Assembly: GCA_963995525.1 (NCBI GenBank)
Contig: OZ023216.1
Location: 41,796,588 to 41,860,587 of the forward strand
Source: Escarpia spicata
Lineage: Eukaryota > Annelida > Polychaeta > Sabellida > Siboglinidae
Length of the DNA: 64,000 nt
Direction of reading: 5' to 3'
In this document: positions 45,975 through 58,619 of the stretch, one piece after another
Layout: every line of letters begins with the position of its first letter
How positions within the stretch are numbered: position 1 is the first letter of the stretch
The notes under the pieces: model-generated
What the model was told of the DNA's origin: nothing
Seen by the model: the letters and a program-made list of their open reading frames with translations, nothing else
Databases searched by the model: none
Translations under genes and position numbers: made by a program

Positions 45975-46871
45975 ACATTTGTTGTATGCAACAAAAAGTG
46001 ATATTTGACTTTATTCCTCTTTTGTGAATTACTGGTTTGCAATGTACTAATAAGGAATGTTCAGTCAAATTGCAAAGAAATTAATTATAATAATTTATAT
46101 TATTATAGTACATTCTGAAAATTCGTGCAAACGTTTTATCTTAATCAAGTCTTCAACTGAATTAATGATCATCCTCAGCGTCTGCAAAAGTATACTATAA
46201 ATATAATTAAATTAAAAATACCATCAATATAAAAAATTAAATTCAGTAGAATGTGCGATATTTTAATGTAATCGAACTTGTGTGTGTGTGTGCGTGTGCG
46301 TGCGTGCGTACGCGTACACGTTTCACATGTGCGTGTGTATTTCACTTTGTGTCTCTCACTTTCTAACCTCCCTCTCTTTTTCTCTACCGCGCACCCTCCT
46401 CTGTCCCTCTGTCTCTCCGTCCTTCCCCCTCTCTCCCTCCCTACCTCCATTCCCCCCTCTCTCTCCCTCTCTCACTCCATCACTCACTTACGCATTCACT
46501 CTCTCCCTCCCTCCCTCCTTCCCTCCCTCCCCAACTCACTCACTCACTCACTCACTCACTCACTCACTCACTCACTCACTCATTCACTCACTCACTCACT
46601 CACTCACTTATTCACTCACAGTTCAACATATATCTGGAAAATATCATGCAAGAGACATTAAGTGACTTCAGCACCTCCGTATCCATCGGATGACATCGAA
46701 CGTATGGGTGACAATCTATAGCGACTGTCAACTAACAAGGCATCCCATCGGTTGACGGCCTTTTTAGTAACAAAAAGATGTCCTAAAATAAATTAGAAGG
46801 GTATACGCATTGCATTCGGATATAAAATTTAAACACATTTAAACTACACACTTCACACACTTGCATTATTT

Positions 46872-47075
46872 ATGGGAACATTCGTTTTTACAGAGGTATT
46901 GGGTGAATTATCCCTAGAACTACTCAGAATCAGTCGAAGGCAAAGACAGTTCAACGACACGTCGGCGGCGTTTCCATTCTGTAATGAACCACCCGTAATG
47001 TGGCGCCACCGGTTGCTGCGCCAACGAGCGCGGTATCGCGACTATGTAGGCGCCGTGAGGTGGAGCAACCGTTAG
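46872..47075 (+). CDS. short conserved ORF of block W, copy 2 (67 codons), unknown
   Basis: Counterpart of 8002-8226. It keeps LLRISRRQRQF, FPFCNEPPVMWRHRLL and YVGAVRWSN with a frame-preserving extra codon (TSAAFPF). No family is recognised. Retention of frame with in-frame indels is mild evidence for coding; high DNA identity weakens it. Confidence 0.25.
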   Translation: MGTFVFTEVLGELSLELLRISRRQRQFNDTSAAFPFCNEPPVMWRHRLLRQRARYRDYVGAVRWSNR

Positions 47076-47269
47076 AAACTCTTGTAACTGCGTGAACCTT
47101 CAATTATGATGTGAAACGGGCAATAATGTTCTATAGTTATACCTAGGTAAGGGCGTTTGCCCGAACATCTGGGAAGACATTCCGGGTGGCGTCGCATTCA
47201 CATAGACACATACGCAGACTGACCTATACCTAAAGGGTTTCCGGAAGTATGTTTTTTTGAGCAGTGTGT

Positions 47270-48010
47270 TGTCTTCGACTATTTCATATAACGTCTTCAA
47301 CTGATCGGCGACGTCGGAACAGTCGCAGAAACCAGGCGTAACCATTTGAATGATAATTACTTAACGTCAGGTGCGGACCCTACAATTTAGAATAAAAGAG
47401 GAAAAACGAGAATAAGATGGCAAGAACAAGTCATGAGGTGTGACTGGGTAACCGCATAAACAGCCAAGAATGGGAGAAAATGGAAATCGGAATAGAACCT
47501 GGTGGGGAAGTAGGTCTAATGCCAACAGGGTGCAACGAACAGGGTTGCGAACCTTTCCCACGGAGGGACCAAAGCGGAAGAACAAGACATTGCTGACGAG
47601 CCATTTAGTTAAGAAAGCAACACAGAAACACTGTCGCCTGTTTGATCGATATAAGAGACAGTAAAGACCGTCAAAGCATGAAACAAAACAAATGGTTATG
47701 TCTTCTCCTAACGTCGTCGTTCACCGCGTAACTTAGGTGACGGTCATCGCGGCAGAGCACCGTATTAACGGTTTAGTCAAACACTTATCTATTTAAAGAG
47801 GTAAGATCCTGTTACAGTTGATGTGGAAGTCTCCACGAATCAGATCCACTGCTAGATTTTCAGTAATTCGTCGACTCCTGCGTCTATACTAACTTACTGC
47901 TGTTAAGTTTGTGTTTAAACTGGATGTTTTGTTTACTTACTTACTTGCAACATACCTTCGACATAGTTATTGTTGTCTTAAGAGCGTAGATCATTAATTA
48001 TGTAATTAAA
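47270..48010 (+). repeat. fragment of block X joined out of order
   Basis: 47275-47375 matches 11735-11825 (CGGAACAGTCGCAGAAACC). 47460-47900 matches 13410-13760 (AAGAACAAGACATTG, TTTAGTTAAGAA, CACTGTCGCCTG). The E-box array and the candidate first exon are missing, so it is a deleted mosaic. Confidence 0.75.
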
Positions 48011-48039
48011 AACAAAGAACAAGTGCCTCTTTTTATTTC

Positions 48040-50045
48040 ATCACTTACGTATGCAACGGCAGCTGATGTCGCCATTGCATCATAGCATAATAATAGTCGT
48101 AAAACGAGGAAGTCTAATCCTCGTGTTTTATTTATGAATTAATATAATGTTCTTAAGTCTATACTAACTATGTTGAAGGTGTACTGCCCGCCAAATTGTG
48201 TTTACTACGCCCGTAACAACGTTTGTAGTTTGGAAGGTACGACCCCGGAGCGTGTTCAAATAGTAAACAAAACGTCCAGTTTCAAGACAAGCTGTATTGG
48301 CAATACGGCCGAATCAGGCTGATTTAACTGCAATACCCTTTGATGTTCAATGATGTCCCATTTTCTCATGTTCAACACAGCAGACTTCCTGTTACAAATT
48401 ACTACGCCCTCTAATTCCAGGTAGAGGAACTGACTCGCTTCCTTTATACTAATTCCCGCTAAACCTTTAATTTCTGCCGTTACCAGTTGCGGCAGTAATG
48501 CCAACGTAGGACCACAGTGGCGCCCTCTGGTGAAAGGCTCACCACTCAGTGTTTCTATGTTTCTCTGACAGATAGAAAAGAACGCATCGTAAACAAAACG
48601 TAAGTAAATAACCATAAATAACTACAATTCTTTTTTTGAAATACGTCGCCTATTGATATGGACATCAGTCGCTAATCATATATTTTATGAAGCAGCTTAG
48701 CAGGAAGATTGGTACGACGTCAGATCCAGTAAGGTAGCCACTTGATCAGGATGGATACAGACATGCAACCTACTTACGGAGGAGAGACGAGGTTGAGAAA
48801 CTCCAAGGCCGCAGGAAATGTGGAAGACCACAACTGAGATTGGATGATTGCGTAAATTGACATTTTAGAAGGTGGAATATGGAGGAAGAGGGGGCTGCTG
48901 ACATGGAGCAATGGATGGCAACAACGAACAACCAAACAAATAGTCAATTCTGATGTTAATTTTACTATAATTAGTATTATGTATTTGGGACAAATAAACA
49001 TTTCCTCTTCCTGTTTCTCTTTCTGTTCAGTGTTTCCATGTTCCTCTGACAGGCAGAAAAGTGTGCATCGTAAACAAAACGTAAGTAAATAACCATAAAT
49101 AGATACTTTTGAATATTTGAAATGCACCTGACAACAGACGCAATGGTATTTTATAAAGCATCTTAGCAGGAAGATTGGTAAGACGTTAGATGCAGTGGGC
49201 TAGCCACTAGTCAGGACGGATGCGGGCATGCAACCTACCTACCGAGGAGAGAAGAGGTTCAGAAACATCAAGGCCGCAGGAAATGTGGAAGACCACAACT
49301 GAGATTGGATGATTGCGTAAATGGAAATTTTAGAAGGTGGAATAACATGGAGGAACAGGGTTGCTGTCACGGACAACAAAACAAATAGTCAACTCTGTTG
49401 GAAATGACACTTTAGCAAATGTTACTTTTGCTATAATTAATAATATATTCTCACCTCGATTAGGTGCTGCCGTTGGTACTCAGTTGTTTCCACCCACAGT
49501 TTGCGTCACTCCCGTAGAGTTTAATAGACGCGATGGCTCTGGTTGCTGCGAACGGTTGGGAGCCAGTCCTCGTCTTGATGCGGTACTGGCAAACTGAGAG
49601 AAGATCACGCTGTATTATTTCGTATGTCTAGGCATATAAGAATAATAAACACTGCTGATAAGTATTGACAATTGGAAGTGTGTTATTGGTACGTTAACAC
49701 TTCAATACCGCATCTGTTGTCGATGTTTGGCTTCAATGCTTCGAATGTTTCCATTAGAAATGCAAACGTGTTGTTTAGACGCGGAAATAAAACCCTCGAA
49801 TACATTGTGAAATTTGTCCTGCGAAGTATGTTATGTTAAACCATTTGTAAGTACAATTAAAACATCTGTGATTTACCCATAATTTATTTTTAAAATGGAA
49901 GAATCTTTGTAATCTCTGAGTTCCCGGCAGCTGCCATATTGAGACACTCCTCCAATGCTTGACCAATTAGCTGCTAGAGCTTCCTTGACAACGACACTAT
50001 CGTAAGGCTTCGAGTGCCCCTGTGACATGTATAAAGAATATGCCA
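48040..50045 (-). repeat. inverted duplication, right arm
   Basis: Inverse of 41040-43370. Inside it, about 48600-49080 and 49080-49400 are tandem copies of one segment (GTAAGTAAATAACCATAAAT at the head of each, LINE C-terminal text GRPQLRLDDCVN in each). The left arm has only one such segment. Confidence 0.85.
49455..49593 (-). pseudogene. broken copy of PLAT exon 2 in the inverted arm
   Basis: On the minus strand, 139 nt between an acceptor (CTCTCAG) and a donor (GTGAGA), exactly the length of PLAT exon 2. It reads CQYRIKTRTGSQP, then ASIKLYGSDANCGWKQL, but a TAA at 49460-49462 replaces the TTA leucine two codons before the donor. The signal-peptide exon is absent upstream and no exon 3 follows in this orientation. 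It is inactive as a PLAT gene. Confidence 0.85.
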
Positions 50046-50123
50046 GCTCATGTGTTGATTAATTATATATATATTTGCATGGCCCTGTATTAAAAATTGT
50101 TGACACGACACATTCTTGTTATT

Positions 50124-50528
50124 CTATTTTGCTTTTGTTAAAGGATGAATTACATGACCAGTGACATATGGTTTAAACGATAAACACATTGAAATTAATG
50201 ACAGTGAAAAATTTGGCATAGTGCCTCCATTGCTGCGGCCATCTTTGACATTCAAAGTCGCAAACAACTTACAACGGTATACTTGCACAATCTGTGCGAC
50301 GCGAGATCGGGCGTTGTCCTGCTGGGACAAGCGAGGATTCGGGTGTCGGCACATGAATGGTACCACTTCCAAAACTTGACCTCTGTATCTGTGGGCTTTG
50401 AGATTATCGTCGATTATGATTAGTTCGGTCCTTGCACTGGTAGATAAGCCAGCCAGTCCAAGACGCTCAGTTCCTGCTGCGCAACTGCTGCATCCGATTA
50501 CTGCTGGCCGCGTCTTCGGTACTCTCAC
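50124..50528 (-). pseudogene. Tc1/mariner transposase fragment, minus strand
   Basis: The frame carries RTELIIIDDNLKAHRYRGQV, VPFMCRHPNPRLSQQDNARS and RVAQIV: the second catalytic Asp region of a Tc1 DDE transposase. Both the N-terminal DNA-binding region and the C-terminal glutamate word are missing. The flank 50172-50275 recurs directly at 50549-50652. Confidence 0.85.
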
Positions 50529-50652
50529 AAACGGTCATCGGCTTTGGAAACCAGATAAACACATTGAAATTAATTACTGTGAAAAACATGGCATACTGCC
50601 TCCATTGCTGCGGTTATCTTTGACTTTCAAAGGACCAAACAACTGACAACAG
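50172..50652. repeat. direct repeat of about 104 bp flanking the Tc1 fragment
   Basis: AAACACATTGAAATTAAT, GCCTCCATTGCTGCGG and ATCTTTGAC occur at 50180-50255 and 50556-50632. Period about 377 bases. The Tc1 core lies between. Confidence 0.8.
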
Positions 50653-50690
50653 ATATATAAATACCATCTGCAGGGTGGCGCACATTGCAT

Positions 50691-53548
50691 ACAATCATTA
50701 ATCTATACTATATCGTTAGAATAACGGCTACCATCGGCCGTGTATTTAAATGTGAGGTTATTCCACACCAACATCCTCTCTCTGCTCATCCACTCTTCAG
50801 TGATCTATCCCTCCAGGTCTCTCTTCACGCAGTCCTCCTATCACCGCTCCGTCCAGGTATACAAAACTGTCTTTTTGTTTTAGTTTCTTCCCCTCCAGAT
50901 GTATTCCCAGCTATTTGCTTTGTTGCCCAACGCACCGCTGTCTTCTCCAGATTCATTTCAGTACATGTTTGCTGAAGATATCCTTCATCTCTATCAGTTG
51001 ATCCTCTAAATCCGCTTCCCCGTCCGCTATCGCCGCTAGATTGTCTGCATATAGTAGTTATATAACTTATATTTTTTACAATTGACATGAACAATTTTCA
51101 AACCCTAAAGTTTCATAATGATAATATATACGGACATATATGCAATGTTTTGTTTGGTTTCGTTGGAGAATTGCAGTCGTTAATGTATTTTTTGTAAAAC
51201 TGACTTTGCGGTCATAAGGAGAGAAAAGTTTGATCGAATACCATTGTTTGATTTGTCATTGCTGACTGTAGATTGTTGTCCGGTGTGGTGTTGTATATAT
51301 TGGAAAAATGTATTTATGTTATGACAAAATCATGTCCATTCATACATTTGTGGCGTTGACCATTCCTTGTTAGTGGAATCACATATTTTAAAATCGTTGT
51401 CACGTGATTACATTTAATGGAAGATCACAGCAAATCTTGTTTATTCTTAGCTCCCTGGCAAATACATCCATCTGTTGATGACTTCAATACTGTTTATCGA
51501 TTTGGACCAACACTTTTGTCTAGGTGACCCTCTGAGCTTGGTTTTCAAGGATTTACGCTCAAACGAAGTTTCCGTATTATTATTATTGCAAGTTCACAAA
51601 TTCCATGAAACCGTGCAGCATTACGTATGTGCGAGTAGTGGTTTGGTCGTGAGCGGGACTCTCGTACGATTTTGACGATGTTTGAAGGATACAATCTAAT
51701 AGCCACAAGAGAAACATTCGAGTGGAATCCACAGAGCACAGGAAAAACGGGGGAGAGAGAGACAGACTTTGACTGGCGAATAGCCTTAGCATCAGCAGCA
51801 GTTGGTGGTGTCAGAAACAACATTACTTCAAACAACAACTAAGAATGAAAGCCACTCTATGTGGAGCCCTTATTCTGCCTATAACAATCTATGGTGCAGA
51901 AACCTGGAACCTACGATCGCAAGAGGCACAGTCTCTTGAAATGTTTTAGATGCTTTGCCTGCGGGCTATCGTAGGTGTTACTAGGATAGACAGACTACGA
52001 AATAGCCAGATCAGAGAGGAGACATTCACCCCTGAATCCATCTCAGGTGTCATCAGACATAGAAGGCTCCGGTTCTTTGAACATGTCTGCCGTATGCCAA
52101 ACGAAAATCTCATAAAATATCTTTCAAGGACGTTTTTTAAGTACACAGAAAACGAGGAAGGCCACAGAAGAGGTGGAGTGACCACGTTAAACAGGACACT
52201 GTACTCCAACTTTTAACAGAGCGATGTGCTGTAGACAGGACGAAATTGTGGGGTTTGACATCCAGGATAATAGCGAGGGGTCAAACTGGCCTAGGCATTT
52301 AAGTCAAGCAAGTCAAGCTATATGTTTACTTCATACTGATGATAATAAGGAGGCAGTGGCGTAACGAAGCGTAGTGGTGTTTGGGGTTTGAATACACAAT
52401 CCAACAAAGATGACACAATGTAACAGTGATACGGCTAATACCTAGGGATAACGCGTTATCATTACTTCAATATCATAGCAGTATTCAGCTACGGACGTTA
52501 TGAGAGACGAGCGAAAGTAGGTGTGATCGAGTTTCAAGAAACCCCACCTGACATGACGCCACACTCGCGTACATGGTTAGGTATGTGTCCTCATAACATT
52601 ATTCTAGCCAAACAGAGAAACGCAAATTGCTTTGCTGGCTTACAGTTGTTTCAGTTGATAAGTTGTGTCCATCATTTTACACGTAAGGTAATGGCATTGA
52701 GAAGAATTCGTTAAACTGGATCGAATTTCGATGTAGGGTAGATTACGGCATAACAAAGGTAAGTTCTTATATATATAACGCAGTATCCCGTACGCAGGAC
52801 TGCTCAAAGCCCTTTATACGTTATTCCCCCGCAAACCTGTTCAGTCGAACACAATCTCCACTTCTCTGGGAAGCAACGAACCATGCTGCAATTAATGCGC
52901 GAAGACTATTCGCCACAAATATCCACCACTATCTATAGCGAGATACTCATTCGTATAGCTGAGGCATGCACTGGGAATAAGCGCAGATCATTATGCAAAG
53001 GCGACAACAATTAGTTTCATTACTAACCAGATGTACACTCCACAACGCGGGAAACTAACATTGTAATCGTTATGGCAATAACAGATAATAACACGATACC
53101 ACGACTATTGTAACTGGAGCGAGACTGCATGATTGCGATCAAACAGTGAGATATCGCATCCGCAATGCTGATCTCAGATGCTGTCGACCGTAAAGAGACT
53201 TCGTTCTCACACCGGCTAGGCGGCAACTGGGGTTACAGTGCTGTGACATTAGTACTGGACACCGAGAATGTGGTACCCTATTATCTTTTCAGACGAGTCC
53301 CGTTTTGTGGTTTCCAGTGCCGATGACTGTGTTTGAGAGTATCGACGACGCGGGGAGCAGTACTCGGGCGGAGCAGTGGTGCAGCACGAACTGAGCGTCG
53401 TGGTCTATGCTGGTACATCTACCAGTGTAAGGATCGAACTAATCATAATCGACGTCAATCGCAATGCCTAGAGATACAGAGGTAACGTTTTGGATACTGA
53501 CGTGGTACCATTCATGTGCCGACACCCGAATCTGCGCTTGTCCCACTT
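50691..53548 (+). repeat. segmental duplication block Y, copy 2
   Basis: Second copy of 18431-21700. It holds the minus-strand LINE fragment (50748-51060), the plus-strand LINE fragment (51650-52210), the SINE-like repeat (52780-52965) and the Tc1 relic (53150-53548), which is cut by the LINE at 53549. Confidence 0.9.
53150..53548 (+). pseudogene. Tc1/mariner transposase relic, copy 2
   Basis: Reads IFSDESRFVVSSADDCV with the first catalytic Asp kept (GAC at 53292-53294), then decays, with VPFMCRHPNLRLSH at the end. A LINE insertion at about 53549 removes the rest. It is dead. Confidence 0.8.
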
Positions 53549-56500
53549 GGGAATATTATCAATATATCTGGTGACATTCCTAGCTAGTTAGTCTGTTACT
53601 ACATGCTGAACAATCAATCTACTTTAATTATCTAAAATTGCTAATGATTTGTTGTACTCTTGACATTCAGTTTCTCTGTGGACTACTCTCAAGTGATTAT
53701 AGTAACATCATATTTAGTGTTAGTGTCTTCCTAGAAATATTAGCTCCAGCTCCTTGTGCACTAATGCACATCCCGTTAAACTGAAACTGTAATTTATTTT
53801 GTTTTTTATGAAAAGGTATATTTTTTTACTGTCTTTGAGTTGAATGCTAGTCATATTGTTTTGTATATTTGTTAGTTGAAATAGTTATACAGCTAATATA
53901 TAAATACGTATGTATTTAATATATATATATAATTTAATAATATATTGTTCTCTTTTTTATTTTCAGTAAAATGGATTGACAAATATGATGTATAAATCTG
54001 AAATGAAAGCAATATGTTAGTTATTGCACACGATGTAAATCGGTAGCTTCACAGAATCTTTGTTTTTGTGCAATGTAAACCTGTAGTCATATTACTATAT
54101 ATACATAGAAATAACTTTCAAGAATGTATATGTATGTGTGCGATAATATGTGTATAATTAAATCTTATCATATCACAATAAAAATGGATAATGAAGCATA
54201 ATGCTTAACCTTGTATTGCACTATGTTTACTATGATGTACTTTACATAAACAAAAAACTGTTGCTTGACATTGAAGTTATTTTAATACATGTATTCATTA
54301 TGTTGCCGTGAAAAGCATTAGTATGTTACTACGGATACTCAGGTAAATGTGGCTTGTAAAACCGTTTTAATACTGTAAGCTCTACACCTCTCCAATGACA
54401 AGGTCTTCTTGCATTCATTATACAAATCATTCTTATTTTATGTTAGTTTTTCTATATACTAAACTACAAGATGTATATCTCAAACTGTTCTCACATTTAC
54501 ATGTTTAATCAATCTCACATTTACACATATAAATATAATAACAAATACATATGATAAATACCAAATTATATAAAGGCATGACATTTGACGATACGTTCCT
54601 CTCCTATTTAGGAGGTATTCATAACAATGACTTAATTAACATCTTAGACACAAATGATGTTGAAAATTATGAACCTCAACTAATACGTCGATCATCATAT
54701 TATGACTTTGATAAGTTTAGCAAACTTACACAGACACACACTACGCGTTTTAGTGTCTTAAGCACTAACATTCAATCAATAAATTCTAAATTTAACGAAC
54801 TGGAAGCTTTTGTAGAGGAGCTAAGTAGTAAAAAAATTAAATTTAATGTCATTTGCTTACAAGAAACTTGGAAATCAGAAAAAGATGACCTATCACAATT
54901 TTCCTTACATGGTTATGACTATTTAGCTCAAGGTAAGATGTGCAACAACAAAGGAGGGCTAATAATATATGTCGACAACAAATATAGATCAGAGGTTACA
55001 TTAAATGTAAACATGTACGAAAATGGGAAGGGATGATAGTCCAAATAAATGGTGGTAATCCATATAAGAGCAGAACCATCGGAAACATATATAGACCTCC
55101 ACGAACTTCTAATGATAACTTAAATGCTTTTATAAATGAATTGACTTCTATAATATCATCAATGGAAAACAATTGTAATAACAATCTCATTATCGCAGGG
55201 GATTTTAATATAAATTTGCTTAAATTAAATGAAAATGATACATATATTAACTTTTTGACACCATAATATCACATAGCCTTTACCCGCAAATTACTCTTCC
55301 TACTAGATTTACTAGAACAAATGGTACTTTAATAGATCATTTCTTTTGTAAACTTAATAAATCTATATTGGAGAGTACTGCAGGGATTTTAATCAACACA
55401 TTTTCTGATCATCAGCCGTATTTTATATTCATCAACGCCTCATTGAAGACTGAACCTCCACCTAAATATGTTAAAATAAATATAGGCAATGCATAAAGTT
55501 AAACACGAAATTAAATCAAATGAGATATACAATAAGCTAAATAAAAATAAAAATGCAGACACAAATTTAAATTATGATATAATCTACGAAGACATTTTAC
55601 GGGCAAATAATAAGCATATGGAAACTAAGCTGGTGAAATTTAATAAATATAAACATAAAAGATCAATGTGGATTACACAAGGATTGCTAAAATCTATTCA
55701 ATATCGAGACAAACTCTATTAACAATTAAAATTGACACAACCAACTTCGACAAGCTATGAAGTTATTAATATTAATCTAAACACTTATAATACGATATTA
55801 AAGAAAACTATTCGTGCAGCCAAACTAGTGTATTTTGAAGATTTAATCAATTTAAATATGATACCTGGAAAGTTATTAATGAATTTCTTTCAAAAAATCG
55901 TACAAACCAATGATCACCATTATTTTTATAGAAAATAGTACAATAATAACTGATAAGAAGGATATTGCAAACAAATGTAATAATTATTTTATAAATATAG
56001 TTCAGACCATCGCAAAAGGTATTAAATATAAAGGTAACAAAAACTATAGTTATTATTTAAACAAAGACGTTAATTCTGTATTTACGTTTCAGAGTGTTGA
56101 TGAAGAGACTATTAGGAAAACTATTAACAATTTCCCCACAAAAAACAGCTGTGGATTTGATGGCATTTCTTCAAAATTGCTCAAGATAATTGAGCCAACA
56201 ATTATAAAATCTTTAAAGCTGTTACTAAACCAAGTTTTAAAATCCGGATTATTCCCAGACAAACTAAAAATTACAAAAGTTATTCCTATACTTAAAAAAG
56301 ACCATCCATCTTTATTTTAAAATTACAGACCAAGTTCCCTTCTTCCCACAATTTCTAAAGTATTAGAGAAATTAATTTGTATTCAATTATATTCATATTT
56401 CAATGATATGAAGGTTTTATTTGATAATCAGTATGGTTTTAGAGCTAACTATTCAACGGAATTTGCTGCGCTTGAGCTAATAGATAGAATTATAACTCAT

Positions 56501-58189
56501 ATGGGTAATAATGATGAACCAATTAATGTATTTATCGACCTCTCTAAGGCTTTTGATACTATTGACCATAACATTTTACTTAACAAATTAACATACTATG
56601 GCCTAAATGGCTCAACTTTGCAGTTATTCAGAAGTTACTTACAAAACAGGAAACAATACACTGAAATTGAACAAATAAATTCAGACATCTTACCTATAAC
56701 AATAACAATCGGTGTCCCACAAGGTTCAATCCTTGGACCACTATTATTTATCATTTACATAACTGATTTCTTTCTCACAAGCTAGTCAATTATTTCATTT
56801 CGTCATATACGCTGATGACACCACATTATCTAGCTCTTTAAAATTTCTTAACAACAACAACACACGCAATAAAAGTACAGAATCCTTAATAAATTAAGAA
56901 CTTTTTAAAGTTAATGAATGGCTAAACATAAATAAATTATCTTTAAATAAAAGCAAATCAAAATACATTATTTTTCATATGCTTAATAAACGCACGCAGA
57001 CTCTTACGCTTAAAATAGATAATATAAATATTGAAAGAGTAGATGAATTTAACTTTCTAGGATTGACTTTAGACACTAACCTAAATTGAGAAAAAAAACA
57101 CTGAGAAAATTTCAAATAAGTGCTCCAAAACAATTGGCATAATAAACAGATTAAAATATGTATTACCTTTAGATATAAAAGTGTTGTTATGTAACACATT
57201 AATATTATCTCATATCAATTATTGTATCATGGTTTGGGGATACCAAATAAATATAATTCAAAAATTGTATTAAAAAACCATGCGAACAATAACCTTAAAT
57301 AAATACAACTCACACACGGAACCACTTTAAAAAAATTAAACTACTAAAAGTAGAATACATATTAAAGTTACATGAATTAAAATTTTACTATAAATATATT
57401 CATAAAATGTTACCTCCTTATTTATTTAACTGGCAAATTATCCCAAGTGTAAACATACATAATTATAATACTCGTGAAAAAAATTATATACATACTTTTA
57501 GAACTAAGCATGAATTTGCAATTAAATATCTCAAATACAGCCTACCACATGCTATAAATGACACCCCCAATATAAAATACAAACACAAAATATATACTCA
57601 CAGTTTGCGAGGCTTCTCATTTTATATAAAAACATACTTGTTACACAAATATAATGATTTATGCACTCTATCAAATTGCTACACATGTCAACAAAACCAT
57701 TAAATACAATACATTTGATGCTAGCTTCAGGCAACCAGCACACATACAAACTTACATTCTCACATAAAACAAGCACTCCCCAAAAACATACATGAGATAG
57801 ACACCTTGTAAAAGGACCATATAAATTATCACGTAAATAGGGTGGCTCCTATGATAGCGACAATTGTGTCTTAATAGGAGTCACCGACCCCGATTGAATA
57901 AGCTATATGATTAATATCTATGGTACACCAATACCATAATAGCTGTACATGCGTTTGTATGTATTTTCCCAATAGTATGTTGAACGTATAATGACATACG
58001 TATATGTATGCCTGCATAATGTTTATATTTGTTGTTTATTACAGCATAAGTGACGTTCGGAAACCAATTAATTGTTTACCTATATGGGTCAAATAAACGT
58101 TATGTTATGTTATGTTATGTTATGTTATGTTATGTTATGTTATGTTATGTTATGTTATGTTATGTTATGTTATGTTATGTTATGTTATT
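53549..58189 (+). mobile_element. near full-length AT-rich non-LTR retrotransposon (Jockey/CR1 group), inactive
   Basis: A 4.6-kb AT-rich insertion. The endonuclease runs from about 54551 (VLSTNIQSINSKFNELEAF, ICLQETW, GGLIIYV), through AGDFNINLLK at 55195, to FSDHQPYF near 55410. The RT runs from about 55910: GFDGISSKLLK, KVIPILKKD, QYGFRANYST, VFIDLSKAFDTIDHNIL, GVPQGSILGPLLFIIYI, and an intact YADDTTLS at 56803-56826 in a shifted frame. The C-terminal region ends at 57703. At least six frameshifts or stops make it inactive. No clear ORF1 was seen in 53549-54550. The 3' end is a (TTATG)n tail. Its composition is unlike the host flanks. Confidence 0.9.
58100..58188. repeat. (TTATG)n tail of the LINE, about 18 copies
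   Basis: A pure pentanucleotide following AAATAAACG. Simple-repeat 3' tails mark the priming end of several LINE clades. Three overlapping frames here are artefacts. Confidence 0.97.
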
Positions 58190-58324
58190 ACATGGGAACG
58201 CCAGTTGGCTTCTCGTACATACATATCTGGTGTTACGTTTTGCTATTCGTTCACTCCAAATCCTAGTGCGCATGAACCTATAACTTGCCATGTCAAATCG
58301 GGTACCGCCAATTTACTAATTTAT

Positions 58325-58605
58325 TAATACTTACATTCGATTTTGTGACAATGTAGCTGCACCAACAATCTGGAATCAACTACCTATCGCTTTAAAATCA
58401 TCTGAACCTATAGATACCTTTCGTAAAAAACTGAAGACTTATTTCGTTGAAACTGCATTCCCTCCCTAACCTTTGGCGGTCCCTTGCTCCAATGACGACT
58501 GTTTCTTGTCTATGTTAAAGATTTGCCGAACGATTCTTGCCTGTTGCGCCTCTGAATTCCTGGGAATTTAGACGCTATAGAAGTTTGTCATTATTATTAT
58601 TATAA
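58325..58605 (+). mobile_element. L2/CR1-like LINE 3' end
   Basis: The frame reads FCDNVAAPTIWNQLPIALKS and TFRKKLKTYFVETAF, the classic L2/CR1 C-terminal word set (AP-x-W-N-x-LP, F-K-x-LKT). It is followed by GACGCTATAGAAG and (ATT)n, the L2-style 3' tail. Only this end remains. Confidence 0.85.
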
Positions 58606-58619
58606 CTACTACTAACAAT

